Below are positions 21,346 through 33,211 of a stretch of 64,000 nucleotides of DNA, in pieces (position 1 is the stretch's first letter; each line of letters starts with the position of its first letter). The notes beneath the pieces were generated by a model. It searched no databases and was not told the DNA's origin. It worked only from the letters and a program-made list of their open reading frames with translations. The stretch covers positions 85,344,864 through 85,408,863 of the forward strand of contig CM017556.1 of assembly GCA_007844125.1 (NCBI GenBank). The letters are read 5' to 3'. Position numbers and translations under genes: made by a program. The stretch comes from Sinonovacula constricta (lineage: Eukaryota; Mollusca; Bivalvia; Cardiida; Solecurtidae).

Positions 21346-23040
21346 AAAGTTTATGAGCTACACTTTACCCCTAAATCTAAATGTATCAAAGGTCAAAATT
21401 GTATACTTGTTAATTTATATCTAATTATGTCTACGGTTTTCACCATGTATTTATGTTTATTTCGTCTATATACTGGAAATTATATTATGAGCAGTTTGTA
21501 TCCTTCTTAGCAAAATCTACATTTTCTTATTTTAAACTTGTCGTAACCAAGGAAAGAATCTTAACCTGAATAAAAATATACGAATGTTTTTGTTGTTTTT
21601 TGTTTGTTTAAATGTAATGTTACTTCATATAACAATGTGTTAAAATAAACTAGTTATAATCTAGATAATCAAATTAAATCTATATTTATACTGGTTTATA
21701 CTGGAATGTTAAACATTTATATTATTTAACTAAAATACGCGTGATTTTCCTTTTATTTTTATAAAACAGAAAAGAATTAAAGCGTATGTGAAGTTTATTA
21801 ATTTTATATTTTAATGAATCTCCGTTGTTACAAGGTTGTTACTATCAATTTTTATTGGCGTACGTTTTGGTTGCCCATAATTTAATAAGGTTTTCACACT
21901 CATGACAATTTGTCATTATGTCGTTATTTCATAAATGCACAACAATGCAACAAAAGTGTGATCTTTAATTGATGTATGACCCCTTTATTATTGTGATGAT
22001 AGCACACGCGCTATTCTTGGTTAATAATTAGTCATTTGATAATGGTCATTTATAAGTTCGTTGACAATGTTATTTAACTGAACATCTACGTAACATGCTC
22101 TACTTCATTTGAATATTGAATATTTTATTTATTCAAAACTATGTTAGTGTGCACCTCCTTGTGATGTTTTAAATGGTCGTCGAACAAATTTTACTTTAAT
22201 TAATTTAACTTACTATGATATGATATCGTTCTCTAGACGATATTAAATTGCGTTTTCTCTGATATTAATACTTTAAAGGTAATATTAAAACTCCGTTGCA
22301 AGAAACAATAAGTCTGTTTCATGATTAAAGTAAAATTTCAAATGTTTTTTCAAGTAGATTTATAATTAAGGTTAAAAAAACTAAACAAAATTGAACAATT
22401 TAAGTAGTGTTCTTATTTATAAATAATGTTAAGAAAAAGGGCGAAGTGTTTTGCCAAACAGGGACGACCCGTGAATCCCGCCTCCTTTTATTAGGGCGAA
22501 TTTGATCAATCAAGGGAAGGCGAAGTGTGAAAAGGACGAAGAGTTACTAATTCATGTCCAAGCAGGGGAAATTTCGAAAGGAAGGATAAACCGTTCGCAG
22601 CCCCCCTTCGTCTTTTCGAGTTGGTCTCTTTATTCAATCCACGACTGCTAAGTACTTGTTAAAATCTGTTAGTTTGAAATGGTCCAATTCTTTGTTGTTT
22701 ACACGTTGATTTGTTCTTTACTCGTTGATTTCTTTATCCTTTTCCGCCACCTTTTTAAATTAGTCCCCAGAGGGTCAGCAACAAGTAGACTCCCTTTGAA
22801 CTCAAGGGAAGTAACCGAGTTATCGGAAAGCCCGATAGGCGTCGCGCGTCGCCAATAAATATTTGAGAGTAATGAACGGTAACTCTGGTGGGATCCAGAC
22901 TATCTGCTTCTTTACTTTATTCCTTGTTGTCTGCTACATCTATTGACCTTTTCGAAATTCCAGACCGAGGTCCGTGAATAAGTAGGTCAGGGGGGATGCG
23001 CGCGCATTTTGAGTAATATACGACAGCTGAATCTACATGT
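21346..23040. other. No gene seen; CTTCGCCCT-bearing flanks
   Basis: AT-rich DNA is followed at 22440-22545 by sequence whose reverse complement repeats CACACTTCGCCCT-type phrases also found at 19290-19390. The two lie inverted around the PLE and may be ends of an older element. No coding region is clear. Confidence 0.3.
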
Positions 23041-23094
23041 AAACACAACATTTCCCGTAACTTTTCGACAAAATGGACTTGATATAGAAGGATT

Positions 23095-24088
23095 TTGCCT
23101 AAGAAACCGAAGAGATCTCATGATTCAGAGAATTCACTTGTAAGTAGTTGTGTTGAAATCGTTTTAAAAAGGAACTCGCTTGTAAATTGTGCACAATTTG
23201 GGTGCAACACAAATAACGTGATTATCCTGACGACGATTTCACTGTTAGAATTGAACGCATGTTGTGAACTTTTTTCTTACTCTCGAAATGGCGAGACATT
23301 GATTAAGAAAACAAGTGTTATCATCTGACTGAAAGTTAGCTGTAATACAAAGCTGACAATGCAAACCAATCCTTAAAGGAAGTAAACAAGTCAACTACAC
23401 CCAGCAGTAAACTTACCACTTGGGGTCCAATCATTTAGAAAAAGAAAACAGTAGAGCCTCGATTTTTTAAAAATTATTTCACTTATGTGAAGAAAATTTG
23501 TAGATCTTTGCAGACATATATATTTAAAATTATCGAGGCTTCCCCTTTACTCCATATATACATGCTTTTATTGCATTGTGTGGCCGGTTTAGATCCAGAT
23601 CTGCTGACACGTTGGTGCTGTCTGATCTTGATCAACACTGGTCGCATCTTGTACAGAAATAACCTAATGGATCAAAAGCGAATGGATGTTCCGGCTGATC
23701 TGGTTCTACGCTGATAAGACATGCGATAAAACCCCTACGTATGGATTAAAGGGTTATTATTAGTAATAAAACTTTTGGTCACCCAAACCAGACATTAAAT
23801 GTTTGCATACACTGACAGTTTAACAGTTGTTGTTTACATACAATGAAATATTTTCATTATAAATTTATACAGATATGCCTTCCACTGTCATACAAGGAAA
23901 TCATGCAGATGACAAATGGTGACCTAAATACTGTACTAAGACGTATTGACCTGTCAATTAAAGGAAAGACGAACCATAAAGTAACACGGCTAGCCAATCA
24001 ACTTGGAATCCCTACAACACAAAGTATTCAGAGTGATCCAATTTTACAGACATTAATGGACATAACACATACAGTGAAGGATGGATAA
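23095..24088 (+). pseudogene. Possible two-exon small ORF with lost ATG (TTG at start)
   Basis: Exon 1 (23095-23139) would read PKKPKRSHDSENSL after a TTG codon and ends at donor CTT|GTAAGT in phase 0. Exon 2 (23873-24088) starts after TTATACAG in phase 0 and reads ICLPLSYKEIMQMTNGDLNT, then VLRRIDLSIKGKTNHKVTRL, then a Ser/Thr/Gln-containing tail to TAA, about 86 residues in total. The basic PKKPKR start looks like a nuclear signal. No in-frame ATG exists after the upstream TGA, so the start seems mutated (ATG to TTG). It is not recognised; it could be a gene relic or a transposon ORF. The two-exon model is inference from matching phase. Confidence 0.3.
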
Positions 24089-24610
24089 AGAATTTGAATA
24101 AAATTGATGTTTTGAAATTCAACAGTGTAAAATGCCGTCGAAATAGATAACAAGTTGTGGAATCAGTTAATTTTGAACATTTTGATTTATATATGTAATT
24201 GCTTCTCCAGTAAATAAATATATATATTGAATCTAATTATATATAAACAAACAAAAAAAACAATAACGAAATTTATGCCGGCAGGAAACAATAATTTTGT
24301 TAATTTCATCTGTGCAAAATTACCAGATCCTTTAGCCTTCCTAATATATTGTGATAACTGAACTTTTATTTTCTATGTAGATTGATCTTGAAATATGCAA
24401 GAGAAAAAATACTGGCCATAATAAAAGTTGCAATTATTTTTTTCTTCGTTATTGTGTTTTGAGACAGTAATCAAGTCAAACTGTTCCGCATTTCTAGGCA
24501 GTACAACATTTTAACTATCAGAAATTACAGTATGACCTTTATCTAAGCTAACTAGTGGAGATTAGGTCAAGCTGTGTGCAGTCTTCCAGTGTAGCAGACT
24601 GCAAAACTGA

Positions 24611-25148
24611 ATACATGTATATCAGCGCTTGGGCTGTTTTATTTGTTCTGATAATATCTTATAATATATTAGCGTTTGGGCTGTTTCAATTTAAACTAAT
24701 CTCTCGTTTGGAATTTTTATTCTTACGTTGCCGAGGCATTTATCTGCTGTACATATTGTATATATTTTTATAGTTTATTTCATTACTAGTTATTATGTAC
24801 GTATATTATATAAGTTCATTGTATCTGTTTTAACTCACGGTGCAGGGGCTTACTGTTAGTTGTTTCACTTTGACGGGATATTTTTATTTACACTGTTTGT
24901 TTGATAGAAAAACCTTCAGGAAGTGCGAGGTTAAAGCGCTCCACAAACCAGGTTTAAGCACCCCAGTCGTTCCTTCTGCCGATTGACCGTTCCAAGGCGG
25001 TAACTGATGATTTTTCTTTATGTGTGTTATGTCTTGTCTCTGTGTTTTTGTCACATGTACATTTACCTTGTTTGCCTTTGTCTACTCGTAGATAAAATTT
25101 AAATATCTGTGGAAATTTTGATAGGACCTTTTCTTATTTACCTATTGC
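24611..25148 (+). mobile_element. PLE UTR-only copy 2
   Basis: It repeats the 19395-19960 end in the opposite orientation: ATCAGCGCTTGGGCTG, AAAAACCTTCAGGAAGTGCG, CTCCACAAACCAGGTTTAAG and GATAGGACCTTTTCTTATTT. No RT is attached. Confidence 0.75.
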
Positions 25149-25595
25149 GATTAAACAAACATTATTTGTGTTGCATAATTTTACATGCAGACAGACTCCA
25201 GCTCCAATGGTCACTAGTAAGAGTCCCCGGAGTTTTTTAGTCAACCACAAATGATATCGGATAACTCTAGGAATGCATAAATATAAACATGTTTTTTTCT
25301 TCACCAACAGATTTTAAAGAGTTTAATATAAACAATAAACTTTATTTGAAATCAAAATAACTTTAAGAAAATAAAGGAGGGCTGTCTGGTTGTTTTTGCC
25401 TGTTGGTGGGTGGGCGCGGGGTGTTTGTAAAGCATTGTTTTTCTTTAAATTGTCATCTTGTGGCCTTTCTTATTACTGGTCTATGAGAAAATATACTTGA
25501 CACTGTAAACACTTTTTTTCCTTGACTTAGCGATGGGGTTAGGGGAAGTCTTATAAATAAAGTATAAATAAAGTATATAATAAAGTTCCCTTAAT
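25149..25595. other. No gene seen
   Basis: The stretch is AT-rich with a short G-rich patch (GGTGGGTGGGCGCGGGG near 25405). No recognised feature was found. Confidence 0.35.
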
Positions 25596-25597
25596 CT

Positions 25598-26026
25598 AGG
25601 GTTTCGTTCCGGATATTCCACGGAAACTCAACTTATCGTCACAATGCATGACCAACTATCTAACTTCGACAAAAACAGCAAGTTGATGTAGCCATACTAG
25701 ACTTCTCTAAAGCATTCGACACGCGCACCCCCCCCCCCACCCCCCACCCCCGCCCCATGATAAACTCTTATTGAAAATGTCAAATTATGGCATGCGTTGA
25801 TCGCTGCTCCAGTGGCTAACTTCATTCTCGAAACACCGATCCATGAACGTTGTGGTGGATTGCGAACATTCTAGAAATGTCCATGTTGAATCTGGAGTCC
25901 CCCAGGGACAGTGCTGGGCCCACTGATGTTCTTGTGTCATATAAATAATCTACATCTCAGTGTAAAATCCTAAGTTAGACTTTTTGCAGATGACTGTTTA
26001 TTGTATCGAACCATACAATATCGCAT
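25598..26026 (+). pseudogene. Non-LTR retrotransposon reverse transcriptase fragment
   Basis: The plus strand reads FRSGYSTETQLIVTMHDQLS, then after a frameshift near 25677 QVDVAILDFSKAFDT, HDKLLLKMSNYGM, VESGVPQG, GPLMFLCHINNLH and VRLFADDCLLYR. DFSKAFDT, SGVPQG and FADD are RT palm motifs of LINE-type elements (Jockey/CR1-like). A C-run (25728-25755) has replaced the VP before HDKLL, and another frameshift follows VPQG. The element is cut off by the inverted-repeat element that starts at about 26027. Confidence 0.85.
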
Positions 26027-26469
26027 CATAGACATATAATAACGGAACCGCCGACTCCGCAAGTTGCGCGAATATCTTTAAATTCGCAGCGCCATCATCG
26101 GGAGTCATAGAAAGACTTCCGGTCAAGATTTCGCATGCAAAACAATAGCATAAAGCTGACAAATAAAACAGAGATTTGCAGAAAAATGGCTACGGAAAAT
26201 GAATCAACTTGAAAATGGATTGAAGGTAGATATCGTCTTTGTATGTGTATCCAATGCCTGCGTTTAGTTTTCCATTAATTGGTAGTAAACATATAGTAAC
26301 CACGTGTAAACAAAGAACTCGAATTCTGTATGAATCGTAGACAAAGTCCATTTAGGCCTTAATTTGGCTGCCCTTTTTCAATAAATGCTTTCATAGCTTA
26401 TACTGTGTAACTGGTGGTATTTATTATGGCTTGTATTTGCAAAAAAACTGCACAGAGGAAGACATACTA

Positions 26470-26905
26470 TTTAGTTAAAATAAATTTAAAAGTCGTTGCT
26501 TGGAGACACAGGAGGAAGGCTGGCAAAGACTGAAAGTGGAAACAATTAAGCGTGTAAGGGACCTCAAATTGGAAAGAAAAAAGAACTCTAATCAAATATC
26601 AGTATTTGAAGACAAGTATAATTAGATTATACTATTATAGAGTATGCACTTAATTGTCTTTTTATACTGATTTTATACTGATTTTAGGAATAAGAAAACA
26701 GTGATGAATCCCCTGACCCAGAGACGTCTCTGCCTTTGCTTGTTGCTCAGAGACGTTCAACTAGTACAGGGGAACTTAAACTCTTGGAGCCAGAATTCTT
26801 CCAGACAATATTAAAAAATACTATTGAGTTGTTAGATGCCAACACATTTTTTATTATAACAGAACATTATAGAAATGGATCATATAAAACCACTAACAGC
26901 ATTGA
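26470..26905 (+). pseudogene. Coding-like segments inside the 4-kb element, unidentified
   Basis: One open stretch (about 26475-26624) reads CLETQEEGWQRLKVETIKRV, then RDLKLERKKNSNQISVFEDK, then stop. A second (about 26705-26903) reads NSDESPDPETSLPLLVAQRR, then GELKLLEPEFFQTILKNTIE and LLDANTFFIITEHYRNGSYK, and ends at a donor-like GAAG|GTGTGG. Composition and helical pattern look like former protein, but no family is recognised and no full gene can be built. Confidence 0.25.
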
Positions 26906-27784
26906 AGGTGTGGTCTTCTTGGTGTGTGTTCAGTTTTGATATATACCCTACATTATTGACAGACAGAGCTTATTACCTACTGCTGACATATAGTTTTAAC
27001 ATTTCATATCAAACCCTGGTTAACATTTTTAAGTTCACTAATTATAAATTGAGTATATGTAGAAACTCCATTATCTGAATTGTTTATGTACGTTTGTTGC
27101 AGTAATTTAAGTTTATTTTTATTGACAGAACGTTTTTTTTATAGTTATATGTTGTTTTGACAATAAAAGCATGTCAGAGTTCAGAGTTAAACTAATCACA
27201 ACAATACACGTATGTTTGAAGTATTTAAAAAGTTAATAAGTAAAAATATATAGTTTTAGTTGTGATTTTAAACTAACAGGTGTCTTTATTTATTTAAAAC
27301 CTGCTTAAGTCCCTACTTTATATAGTATAACTTTTCTTTTGCAGTGTGAAAACTTTCAACTTGGTTCAAGGGTTTAAAAATCATAAAATCTTGCATCCAG
27401 AGATGACACTCTTGCACTGGCTTCTAGCATACTTCTTAATTAATGTTGTCAGAACAAACAACAATAAATATGTATTACTAATCATTTTATTCTTTATCCA
27501 TTTGCACCCGCCTAACCTCCTTGGTTCCAGTCCTAGTCTGGACAAAGACATTTATTATTCATTCACCAATAATAATATAAAACAAAACATACAAAATTAG
27601 AACAAAAATATTAAAATCATGCTATGCCCTAAATTATGTGACAGTTGTCACACACACAAATCTTTGCAGGGTAAATCATACCTATACTTATTATCATTAC
27701 CCCAAGCCATGTGAAAAGTGAAGCACAACACCCCACTCATCATTACAAACATGCATTTCCTAAACCGAGGGACTAATAATTTTG

Positions 27785-27905
27785 GTAGTTTCAAAATTTG
27801 TCAGTAGTTGGACTAAAGAGTAAGTTTATGCAAAAGTTGTGCCAAAATTCCCAAAACAGTGGATGAAATAATTTATGTACTTTATAGTCGGATACCACCT
27901 TTAAT
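27785..27905 (-). repeat. Dispersed repeat R3, copy
   Basis: The minus strand begins TTAAAGGTGGTATCCGAC and contains GGCACAACTTTTGCATAAAC, as in the other R3 copies. Confidence 0.45.
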
Positions 27906-27929
27906 ATATAAACATATGATAATGAATAT

Positions 27930-27952
27930 AATATATATATATATATATAAAT
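27930..27952. repeat. (AT)n microsatellite
   Basis: About ten AT units lie in an AT-rich context. Confidence 0.8.
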
Positions 27953-28089
27953 ATAATATAATTTTCGAAAGTCCTAAAGTCAGATTTTAGTAAGACAAAA
28001 CTGATAAAGACACAGCACATGACATCAAAATACATGTACACTGTAGTGTTTTAAGTAAACCATTCTACCTCTTATAGCACTTCAATGCA

Positions 28090-28255
28090 TGTGTTCGGGT
28101 TCTGGTTAGTACAAGAACTATCAGGTGGAAAGGTTTTCCAGCTAACTGTGCTGGTGGTTCTGCCCAGACATAAATAAGGGTCTCCCTTCACCAATCATAA
28201 GCTGGACGTCACCAATATAACCATAATTGAGTCGGTGCAATGTAACAAAACAAAA
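28090..28255 (+). mobile_element. SINE family A, 5'-truncated copy
   Basis: TGGTGGTTCTGCCCAGACAT, AAGCTGGACGTCACCAATAT and GAGTCGGTGCAATGTAACAA match the copies at 46640 and 55759. A C-run and A-run at 28262-28312 form the tail. Confidence 0.65.
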
Positions 28256-28261
28256 AAAACA

Positions 28262-28277
28262 ACCCCCCCCCCCCCCC

Positions 28278-28310
<33 letters not shown>

Positions 28311-28312
28311 AA
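28262..28312. repeat. Poly-C / poly-A tract
   Basis: About 17 C are followed by over 30 A directly after the SINE A copy, probably the SINE tail or an expanded homopolymer. The exact length is prone to sequencing error. Confidence 0.8.
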
Positions 28313-28784
28313 CAACAACAAAAAAACAAACAAACAACAACAACAAAATAAATTATGTATTTTTTTCAGGTATAGATTTGTCTGAATTACCTTGCATCAC
28401 ATTCCTTTATTGGTCTGAGTGGACAAGAATATCTTCATAAATCCTGTTTCAGTCGTCTTCAATGCTTGAGTGGCTTGACACCCTCTTACCGTGTGTTCAA
28501 GTGTGGAAGGAATTCATTTTGCAGGAACTGTAAATAGAACTGCATATAATGTAAAAATCACATAAACGTGGCACATATATTCTACAGTGACAACCTGAAA
28601 TTGATTTTTTTTTTAGTAAGTCAATGGCAGTATTGCGTTATTTGTGTCCAGCAGATACACCCCAGAAAGACAACAAAGTTAAAAGCTTGTTCCTAGGAAG
28701 TGACCTTAAACAGTGGTACATACGTTTGGAAGTTCAATTTCTTGACAACCCACAAACGGATTGTTATCAATAAGGATCTCAGAG

Positions 28785-28870
28785 TAAAACTATTGGGTTT
28801 AATTGATATGTCAGGTGTTCGTGGCATGAAATCACAGAAAAGGCAGCACTAAATTTGTTTCAAATTATTC
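28785..28870 (+). mobile_element. SINE family C tail fragment
   Basis: TATTGGGTTTAATTGATATG, GTGTTCGTGGCATGAAATC and AAAGGCAGCACTAAAT parallel 12770-12860. Confidence 0.4.
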
Positions 28871-29572
28871 ATTGACAGCAAGAGTAACGGAAGTGGTATT
28901 TTGACTCTGTAAATGGTTCTATTTCATAAATGATAAAAAATAATAGATTAGACCCCACGCCCTTCTGCTCCACTACAGGCTGCAAAGAAAGGAAAAAAAT
29001 AAAGCAAAGTAAAAAAAGATCCATGGAAAATAAAGCATATACATGTACAAAGAAATACACTTATATAAGTTTCAGACATGATTTGTTGTTTAAGAAAATC
29101 TAATCCAGAAGTTTAAACTGAACAGATACTATTTATCACAACAGAAACCGATAGTAGAACAAGGTTTTCTGACAGCTGCTACTGACTTGCTGATTTTCGT
29201 TTTAGCCATCTATTCAGCAGGAAAATAAACGTAAAATGACTGATTATTTATAAAGATAAACCCTAATATTCAGATTAAAAACAACAACCAACGAGTAAAG
29301 AAATTATAACATACCATGACAGAAAAAGTGGGCGGAACAGATGTGCGTCGTGTCTGGGTTTACACTAAAATCTGAACGATTATAAACAAGAAATAGTGTC
29401 CCCGCCACTCTTTTTTGGTAAAACCCTTTTGAAAATATAATTTCACGTCCTAGTACCCCTCATTAACAAGAGATTTACGTTTTTCATTATTGTTTTACAG
29501 CTTTCAGCTTTCCATTTATTGTTTTAGATTACACCGGAAGTTTTCCATGACTCCTGGTGATGGCGCTGCGAC

Positions 29573-29972
29573 CAGGGGCGTGCCTGGGCGACTTTTGAGT
29601 ATACGCACTATTCCTAGGGAGTCAGGGAGCGTGCCCCCCCCCCCCCACTCCGGATTTTTTCCATAGAACGCCATAGATGCATTCGAGGGGTGGGGTGGGG
29701 TGGGGGGGAGTGGCGGCTACTCTCACTGTCTAGAACAAATAATTGTCTTAGAAGCAGGAAGAGACAGAAATACGTCAAGTTGGATTGTTGAAGATTGTGT
29801 AGAATTAGATTTTTTTTAATTACATGGATTTAAATAATAAAGACAATTAACTGGTAGTGCCTTACCCGGGTTAGGCGACGATTTAAATTCGCTTTTAGGC
29901 GTTTTTATTTTTTCAATTTTTGGAAGCAACTGTACGCACGTGCGTAAGTGCGTACGCCCAGGCACGCCCCTG
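29573..29972. mobile_element. hAT-like MITE, 400 bp, perfect 18-bp inverted repeats
   Basis: The element starts CAGGGGCGTGCCTGGGCG and ends with its exact complement CGCCCAGGCACGCCCCTG. It is flanked by a 5-bp direct repeat GCGAC (29568-29572 and 29973-29977). The CAGGGGCG terminus is typical of hAT elements, which usually make 8-bp duplications; only five bases match here. Inside are C- and G-rich patches and no ORF. Confidence 0.8.
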
Positions 29973-30049
29973 GCGACGGATGCAACCTGTTTATATAGAG
30001 TTAATAGTGTGACGTCATGAGTCAGCGGTCCCTTTACTATACGTCTATG

Positions 30050-31687
30050 TTAATACTGCATTGTATTCCCCTAGGTTTGCAATCGTTATTTATATTAAGA
30101 TCACATTAATTATTTCTGTTAACAAAATAAATAAGTGGAATGAATTATGAACTCAGATGTAATTGGGTTTACACCCAGTTTGTAATAACCAGTATGATCA
30201 TTGGACCAAATTTCAGTTAAAATGCAATCATATGGAAATTATTGTATGTTTACTATGATAGTTTCTATAATTAAATGTTAGTGACTGTGTTGTAGCTTTT
30301 GTCCCAATGTATAATATACATTTAGAAGAAGTAGCTGTTTTTGTAGTTGCCTGCAGTCCTAGGCATTGTACAATCGATATACCACAGGACAATTTAAAGT
30401 GAACTTTATTTGCAAACTTTTAATCACTAAAAGGGTAAACTTTCACCATACAAACATTGCTTTTCAGCACTTTGACAACCTCACCGCTCTATGCTTGTAA
30501 TTAAATAAATTGGGCTGAGTTTTGAATTTTAGTTATCCTTTTTTGTACAGAATAAAAAAATACTGTTTACCAGTCAACAACCTGGACTAATTGTATATTA
30601 ATATATTTTAGCCACAGAATTAAGATCTTTGCAGTACATCTATACCATATGCCAGACAAAAACAGTGGGGTACATTAGTGAAATGAAAATTGTCTCCCTT
30701 GTTAGGTAATACTCTAGGTATTCCAAACAGTAGGTAGGTCTTTTTAGTTGGAATTACTTGACTTTATCGCCTGTTCTTTTGTAGATATTGCAATTACAAA
30801 CAGTGAAATCTTTCTTTTGCATAAATATAAGCTTAAAATCCATTTAAGTACTTACAGAGATATTTTATTTGAAAAAGAAAACGGAAGTGTTAGTTGATGA
30901 TGATTAACCTGGGTATCACAAGAATGGCAATCAACATACACCCCAAACAGCACAAGCATAAAAACTTGCATTTAGGAATTATTCAGGGGAGGCTATTCAT
31001 TAATGTAAGCAGGTTGTTTTTGATTACCTGAAAAATAGCCATATAATGTACAATAAAACTTATTTTAGTTTTTGTGATGGCAAGAGTATACAGTATGTGT
31101 ATATGTCAGTCTTGTTTGAATGCCAAAACCGCATGCCTCTAAATTTTCCTTTTTTCTAACAGAAAAGAAACTCTATTGAATTCAGCTCATAAAAACAAAG
31201 AATAAAAACACATCTTGACATTTAAAACTGTAAAATCACAGTACATCTGTTTTAGTGTAGAAGATAAATAATTATTTCCAAAAAGACTTAAGTGCTTAAT
31301 TAGCCTTTCGGTATTACTGCAATTACAATCTGTTAATGAGGACCCTATGTCGTAGTACGTCATCATCAAACATTTAGCTAAAACTTGTTCACCACATATG
31401 GTCAGTGTTAAAATTTACTTCTGGAAGTTGACTTATAATTGTATGGCAGTAAACAATACAACATCGACTAAGTAATGTATTTAGTTATATTTATAGTTAA
31501 ACTTATAGTTATCATATGCTCACTGTTACAACAAATTGACCTGTCTAGGTGTTTTAACATTGCAAGTTTAATTGACAAAAATTTGAAATAAAGTTAATAA
31601 AACTATGCCCATTCAAGGTCGATGGGGTCTGAATGACCCTGCCAATATCTAGATGGAATGAACGGCGGTGTTAGTTTATTCTTTGAA
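30050..31687. other. No gene seen
   Basis: The stretch is AT-rich intergenic sequence without a clear repeat or coding segment. Confidence 0.4.
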
Positions 31688-32458
31688 GCCAGTATCAAAG
31701 TGTCTTTTATTAGATCAAAGGTTTATTTTCTTTAAGCATGACCAACTTTATATGATCAGTATCAAAGTGTCTTTTATTAGATCAAAGGTTTAATTTTCAT
31801 AAGCAAGACCAACTTTATATGACCAGTATCAAAGTTTCTTTTATTTGATCAAAGATTTAATTTCCATAAACATGACCAACTTTATATGATCAGTATCAAA
31901 GTGTCTTTTATTAGATCAAAGGTTTTATTTCCATAAGCAAGACCAACTTTATATGACCAGTATCAAAGTGTCTTTTATTAGAACAAAGGTTTAATTTCCA
32001 TAAGCATGACCAACTTTATCTGACCAGTATCAAAGTGTCTTTTATTAGATCAAAGGTTTTATTTCCATAAGCAAGACCAACTTTATATGACCAGTATCAA
32101 AGTGTCTTTTATTAGAACAAAGGTTTAATTTCCATAAGCATAACCAACTTTATATGACCAATATCAAAGTGTCTTTTATTAGAGCAAAGGTTTTATTTCC
32201 ATAAGCATAACCAACTTTATATGACCAATATCAAAGTGTCTTTTATTAGAACAAAGGTTTAATTTCCATAAGCATAACCAACTTTATATGACCAATATCA
32301 AAGTGTCTTTTATTAGAACAAAGGTTTAATTTCCATAAGCATAACCAACTTTATATGACCAATATCAAAGTGTCTTTTATTAGAACAAAGGTTTAATTTC
32401 CATAAGCATAACCAACTTTATATGACCAATATCAAAGTGTGTTTTATTAGATCAAAGC
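31688..32458 (+). repeat. 67-bp tandem repeat, about 11 copies
   Basis: The phrase AGTATCAAAGTGTCTTTTAT followed by TAATTTCCATAAGCA and CCAACTTTATATGACC recurs every 67 bp (for example at 32101, 32168 and 32235). The last four or five units are nearly identical; the first ones differ more. Confidence 0.9.
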
Positions 32459-33211
32459 ATTGCCAGTTTTATATGACTCAAAATAGACTTCTGCATGTTA
32501 GTTTACACTAGATTTTAGTCTTAATCTCATTTCGATAATTGTGTATAATGAATTTGTTAATAATAATTGGTAATGTGAAAGAATTAATGTATTTATTTGA
32601 AAAAAGAGGCTCCTACGTAATAAACACCAGGTAGCATTTTTACTCTGCTTCAAGCATCCACCTATTATGTCCATACTTATTTAAATAGGACAGATTACCC
32701 TTACATTTATTTTGGCTCAGTAATGCCCCCTTTTCAACTTTTCTGTTTCTAATGCTGTCTTGCACTACGTGGACCTAGGAGTCTACTGGCAGCTCTCATT
32801 TTAATATTACCTCAAATCGCTAAATTATATATAGCAGAACATATAGCACCTTACCTTTAACCTAAATGAATTAAACAAACCACCATTAAATTTGCATGGC
32901 TCAGTGCTTGAGGTTGACTCCAAGCATGATTATATCTGATAATTAATAATAATTTTTAACAAAAACAATTGTATTCTTGTTCTCACTTTAGTCTAGAACA
33001 TAAAGCCATCCCCACCACAAATTGGTCAACGGAGGATTGCCCTACCACCACCAGACAACCAGCAGTGTTGCTCCCACCAGTACCAGGATACCGGCAGACC
33101 GCTGCCACTACCAGCATCAAGCAACTGGCAAGTGTTCCCCCTTCCACCACCACCAACACCACCAGGAGAGGAGATCAGCAGTCTTGCCCCAGTGATAAAT
33201 GGACTTAGAAA
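32459..33211 (+). other. Left flank of satellite; Pro/Thr-rich open stretch at 32990-33208
   Basis: After an acceptor-like CTCACTTTAG (about 32981-32990) a CCA/CCACC-rich segment is open in two plus frames: one Thr/Pro-rich to a stop at 33208, the other with runs of proline. It could be a former exon next to which the satellite grew, or simple CCA-rich DNA. It is not recognised. Confidence 0.2.

Larger units (their letters stand above)
26027..30049. mobile_element. 4-kb element with diverged terminal inverted repeats
   Basis: The left end CATAGACATATAATAACGGA and the complement of the right end CATAGACGTATAGTAAAGGG match. Further inside, CGCAGCGCCATCATCGGGAG matches the complement of the sequence at about 29550-29572 (CGCAGCGCCATCACCAGGAG), extending to CTTCCGGT. 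Arms are about 140 bp, diverged. The right arm is split by a 400-bp MITE at 29573-29972. The interior contains coding-like pieces (26464-26625, 26700-26905) but no recognised transposase. TSDs are not clear. Confidence 0.5.

Noticed and set aside
24980..25010. Hammerhead ribozyme core (CTGATGA at about 25004) in the PLE UTR
   Set aside because: The CTGATGA is not conserved in the other two UTR copies and no matching GAAA or cleavage site could be placed.
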